DNA from: Ricordea florida
Taxonomy: Eukaryota; Cnidaria; Anthozoa; Corallimorpharia; Ricordeidae
Length of the DNA stretch: 64,000 nt
Reading direction: 5' to 3'
Assembly (NCBI GenBank): GCA_949710005.1
Contig: OX453275.1
Location: 17,008,374-17,072,373, forward strand
Shown: one piece after another, positions 62,801-64,000 of the stretch
Layout: every line of letters begins with the position of its first letter
Numbering within the stretch: position 1 is the first letter of the stretch
Notes under the pieces: model-generated
Databases searched by the model: none
What the model was told of the DNA's origin: nothing
The model's input: the letters and a program-made list of their open reading frames with translations, nothing else
Translations under genes and position numbers: made by a program

Positions 62801-64000
62801 CTGATTTTGAGAAATTAAACTGTTTTAGAATAGCTCGTTCTCAAAAACGGCTAAGTAAACGCCTCTGAAAATTATATCACACAATCTACATCTTCTTAGC
62901 TAAATTTTGATCTATGGATCACTCAAATCGGTTCAGTACAACCCGAGAAATGGCCCTTTCAAGTAGACTAGCTTTTGTACACTAACGCTTACGCGACCGT
63001 ACGGGCTGATTTTGAGAAATTAAACTGTATTAGAATAGCATATTCTCAAAAACGGCTAAGTAAACCCCTCTGAAAATTATATCACACAATCTACATCTTC
63101 TTAGCTAAATTTTGATCTATGGATCACTCAAATCGGTTCAGTACAACCCGAGAAATGGCCCTTTCAAGTAGACTAGCCTTTGTACACTAACGCTTACGCG
63201 ACCGTACGGGCTGATTTTGAGAAATTAAACTGTTTTAGAATAGCTCGTTCTCAAAAACGGCTAAGTAAACCCCTCTGAAAATTATATCAAACAATCTACA
63301 TCTTGTTAGCTAAATTTTGATCTATGAATCACTCAAATCGGTTCAGTACAACCCGAGAAATGGCCCTTTCAAGTAGACTAGCTTTTGTACACTAACGCTT
63401 ACGCGACCGTACGGGCTGATTTTGAGAAATTAAACTGTTTTAGAATAGCTCGTTCTCAAAAACGGCTCAGTAAACCCCTTTGAAAATTATATCACACAAT
63501 CTACATCTTCTCAGCTAAATTTTGATCTATGGATCACTCAAGTCGGTTTAGTACAACCCGAGAAAATGCCCTTTCAAGTAGACTAGCTTTTGTACACTAA
63601 CGCTTACGCGACCGTACGGGCTGATTTTGAGAAATTAAACTGTTTTAGAATAGCTCGTTCTCAAAAACGGCTAAGTAAACCCCTCTGAAAATTATATCAC
63701 ACAATCTACATCTTCTTAGCTAAATTTTGATCTATGGATCACTTAAATCGGTTCAGTACAACCCGAGAAATGGCCCTTTCAAGTAGACTAGCTTTTGTAC
63801 ACTAACGCTTACGCGAAAGTACGGGCTGATTTTGAGAAATTAAACTGTTTTAGAATAGCTCGTTCTCAAAAACGGCTAAGTAAGCCCCTCTGAAAATTAT
63901 ATCACACAATCTACATCTTCTTAGCTAAATTTGATTTATCGATCACTCAAATCGGTTCAGTACAACCCGAGAAATGGCCCTTTCAAGTAGACTAGCTTTT
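59400..64000 (+). repeat. Array B block: 15-monomer-offset duplication (3073 bp), running off the window
   Basis: About 1.5 kb at 59400-60930 recurs from about 62470 to the window end. Markers are aaatttcgatc (59421/62494), gcgaaagtac, actatctttt, aaacgcctctg, atagcatattctc, agcctttg (60103/63176), ggctcagtaa (60391/63464), cactcaagtcggtttag and the 1-bp-shorter gctaaatttgattta (60851/63924). The offset is 15 x 205 minus two single-base deletions. Confidence 0.87.
60620..62215 (+). repeat. Array B block: 5-monomer-offset duplication (1024 bp)
   Basis: gcgaaagtac (60742/61766), the 1-bp-shorter gctaaatttgattta (60851/61875) and aaacggttttag (near 61180/62204) recur 1024 bp apart. Differences are gtaagctcc in place of gtaagcccc, and ggatcac in place of cgatcac. 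Confidence 0.82.

Larger units (their letters stand above)
9736..64000 (+). repeat. Satellite array B: 205-bp monomer, about 265 forward copies
   Basis: The monomer gctcgttctcaaaaacggct... recurs every 205 bp (for example 31061 then 31266) to the right edge of the window. By hand count the consensus has 79 G+C of 205 (38.5%) and 9 CpG, against about 7.4 expected from base composition. Most copies differ from consensus at only one to a few positions. Length changes are rare: -1 near 10580 and 11604 (ctaataaac), -1 near 20003, -2 near 21468, +2 near 21869, 23101 and 27819, -1 near 45377, and -1 near 60857 and 61881. Since 205 is not a multiple of three, a frame shifts at each unit, and no long open frame exists. 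The >54 kb block contains nothing but this repeat. The family is not recognised. Confidence 0.98.

Noticed and set aside
9515-64000. CRISPR-like regularly spaced repeats
   Set aside because: The repeats abut directly as complete 205-bp monomers. There are no unique spacers, and the unit is far longer than a CRISPR repeat.
1-64000. Transposon or virus remnants driving the repeats
   Set aside because: I saw no reverse transcriptase, transposase or integrase reading frame, no long terminal repeats and no poly-A tails. The only long inverted repeat is explained by one reversed B monomer.
1-64000. A hidden multi-gene system
   Set aside because: All sequence is accounted for by two tandem repeats and about 28 bp of filler. 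No gene-sized non-repetitive stretch exists.

Overview
This window is non-coding satellite DNA from a eukaryote. It holds two unrelated tandem-repeat arrays that meet at one rearranged junction. I found no credible protein gene, RNA gene, mobile-element gene, CRISPR array or bacterial-type regulatory site. The complete lack of genes over 64 kb, the AT-rich composition, monomers of about 600 and 205 bp, and head-to-tail copies differing by only a few percent are typical of pericentromeric, centromeric or other heterochromatic satellite blocks. I cannot name the species. The lack of CpG depletion in the 205-bp unit fits a genome with little germline CpG methylation at these repeats (many invertebrates) or a recent amplification, but this is inference.

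Region 1 (1-9486) is array A: fifteen complete units of 600 or 601 bp plus a truncated sixteenth. Shared variants sort most units into three classes (called C, D and E here). The classes tend to recur in the order D-E-C, so the array keeps traces of an irregular higher-order repeat of about 1.8 kb. The last unit is the most divergent, as expected at an array edge.

Region 2 (about 9487-9899) is the junction. It contains about 28 bp of unassigned sequence, then slightly more than one 205-bp monomer of array B in reverse orientation, then a switch at 9736/9737 to forward orientation. This makes an inverted repeat with two 164-bp arms (5 mismatches) around a 57-bp spacer.

Region 3 (9736-64000) is array B: about 265 forward monomers of 205 bp, continuing past the right edge. 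Each monomer carries a 14-bp imperfect dyad (12 of 14 paired, 24-bp loop) and a CpG-rich 22-bp patch. Diagnostic variants show nested duplications with offsets of 2, 3, 4, 5, 6, 7, 9, 12, 15, 18, 20, 22 and 25 monomers, as expected from repeated unequal exchange. A mosaic segment near 42.7-43.8 kb combines variants otherwise seen 22-29 kb upstream.

No pathway or operon can be described. What can be read is the evolutionary history of the arrays, plus structural features (dyads, the long inverted repeat, nucleosome-like unit lengths) that may matter for chromatin or centromere function. All block limits were read by eye from shared variants and are approximate to about one monomer.
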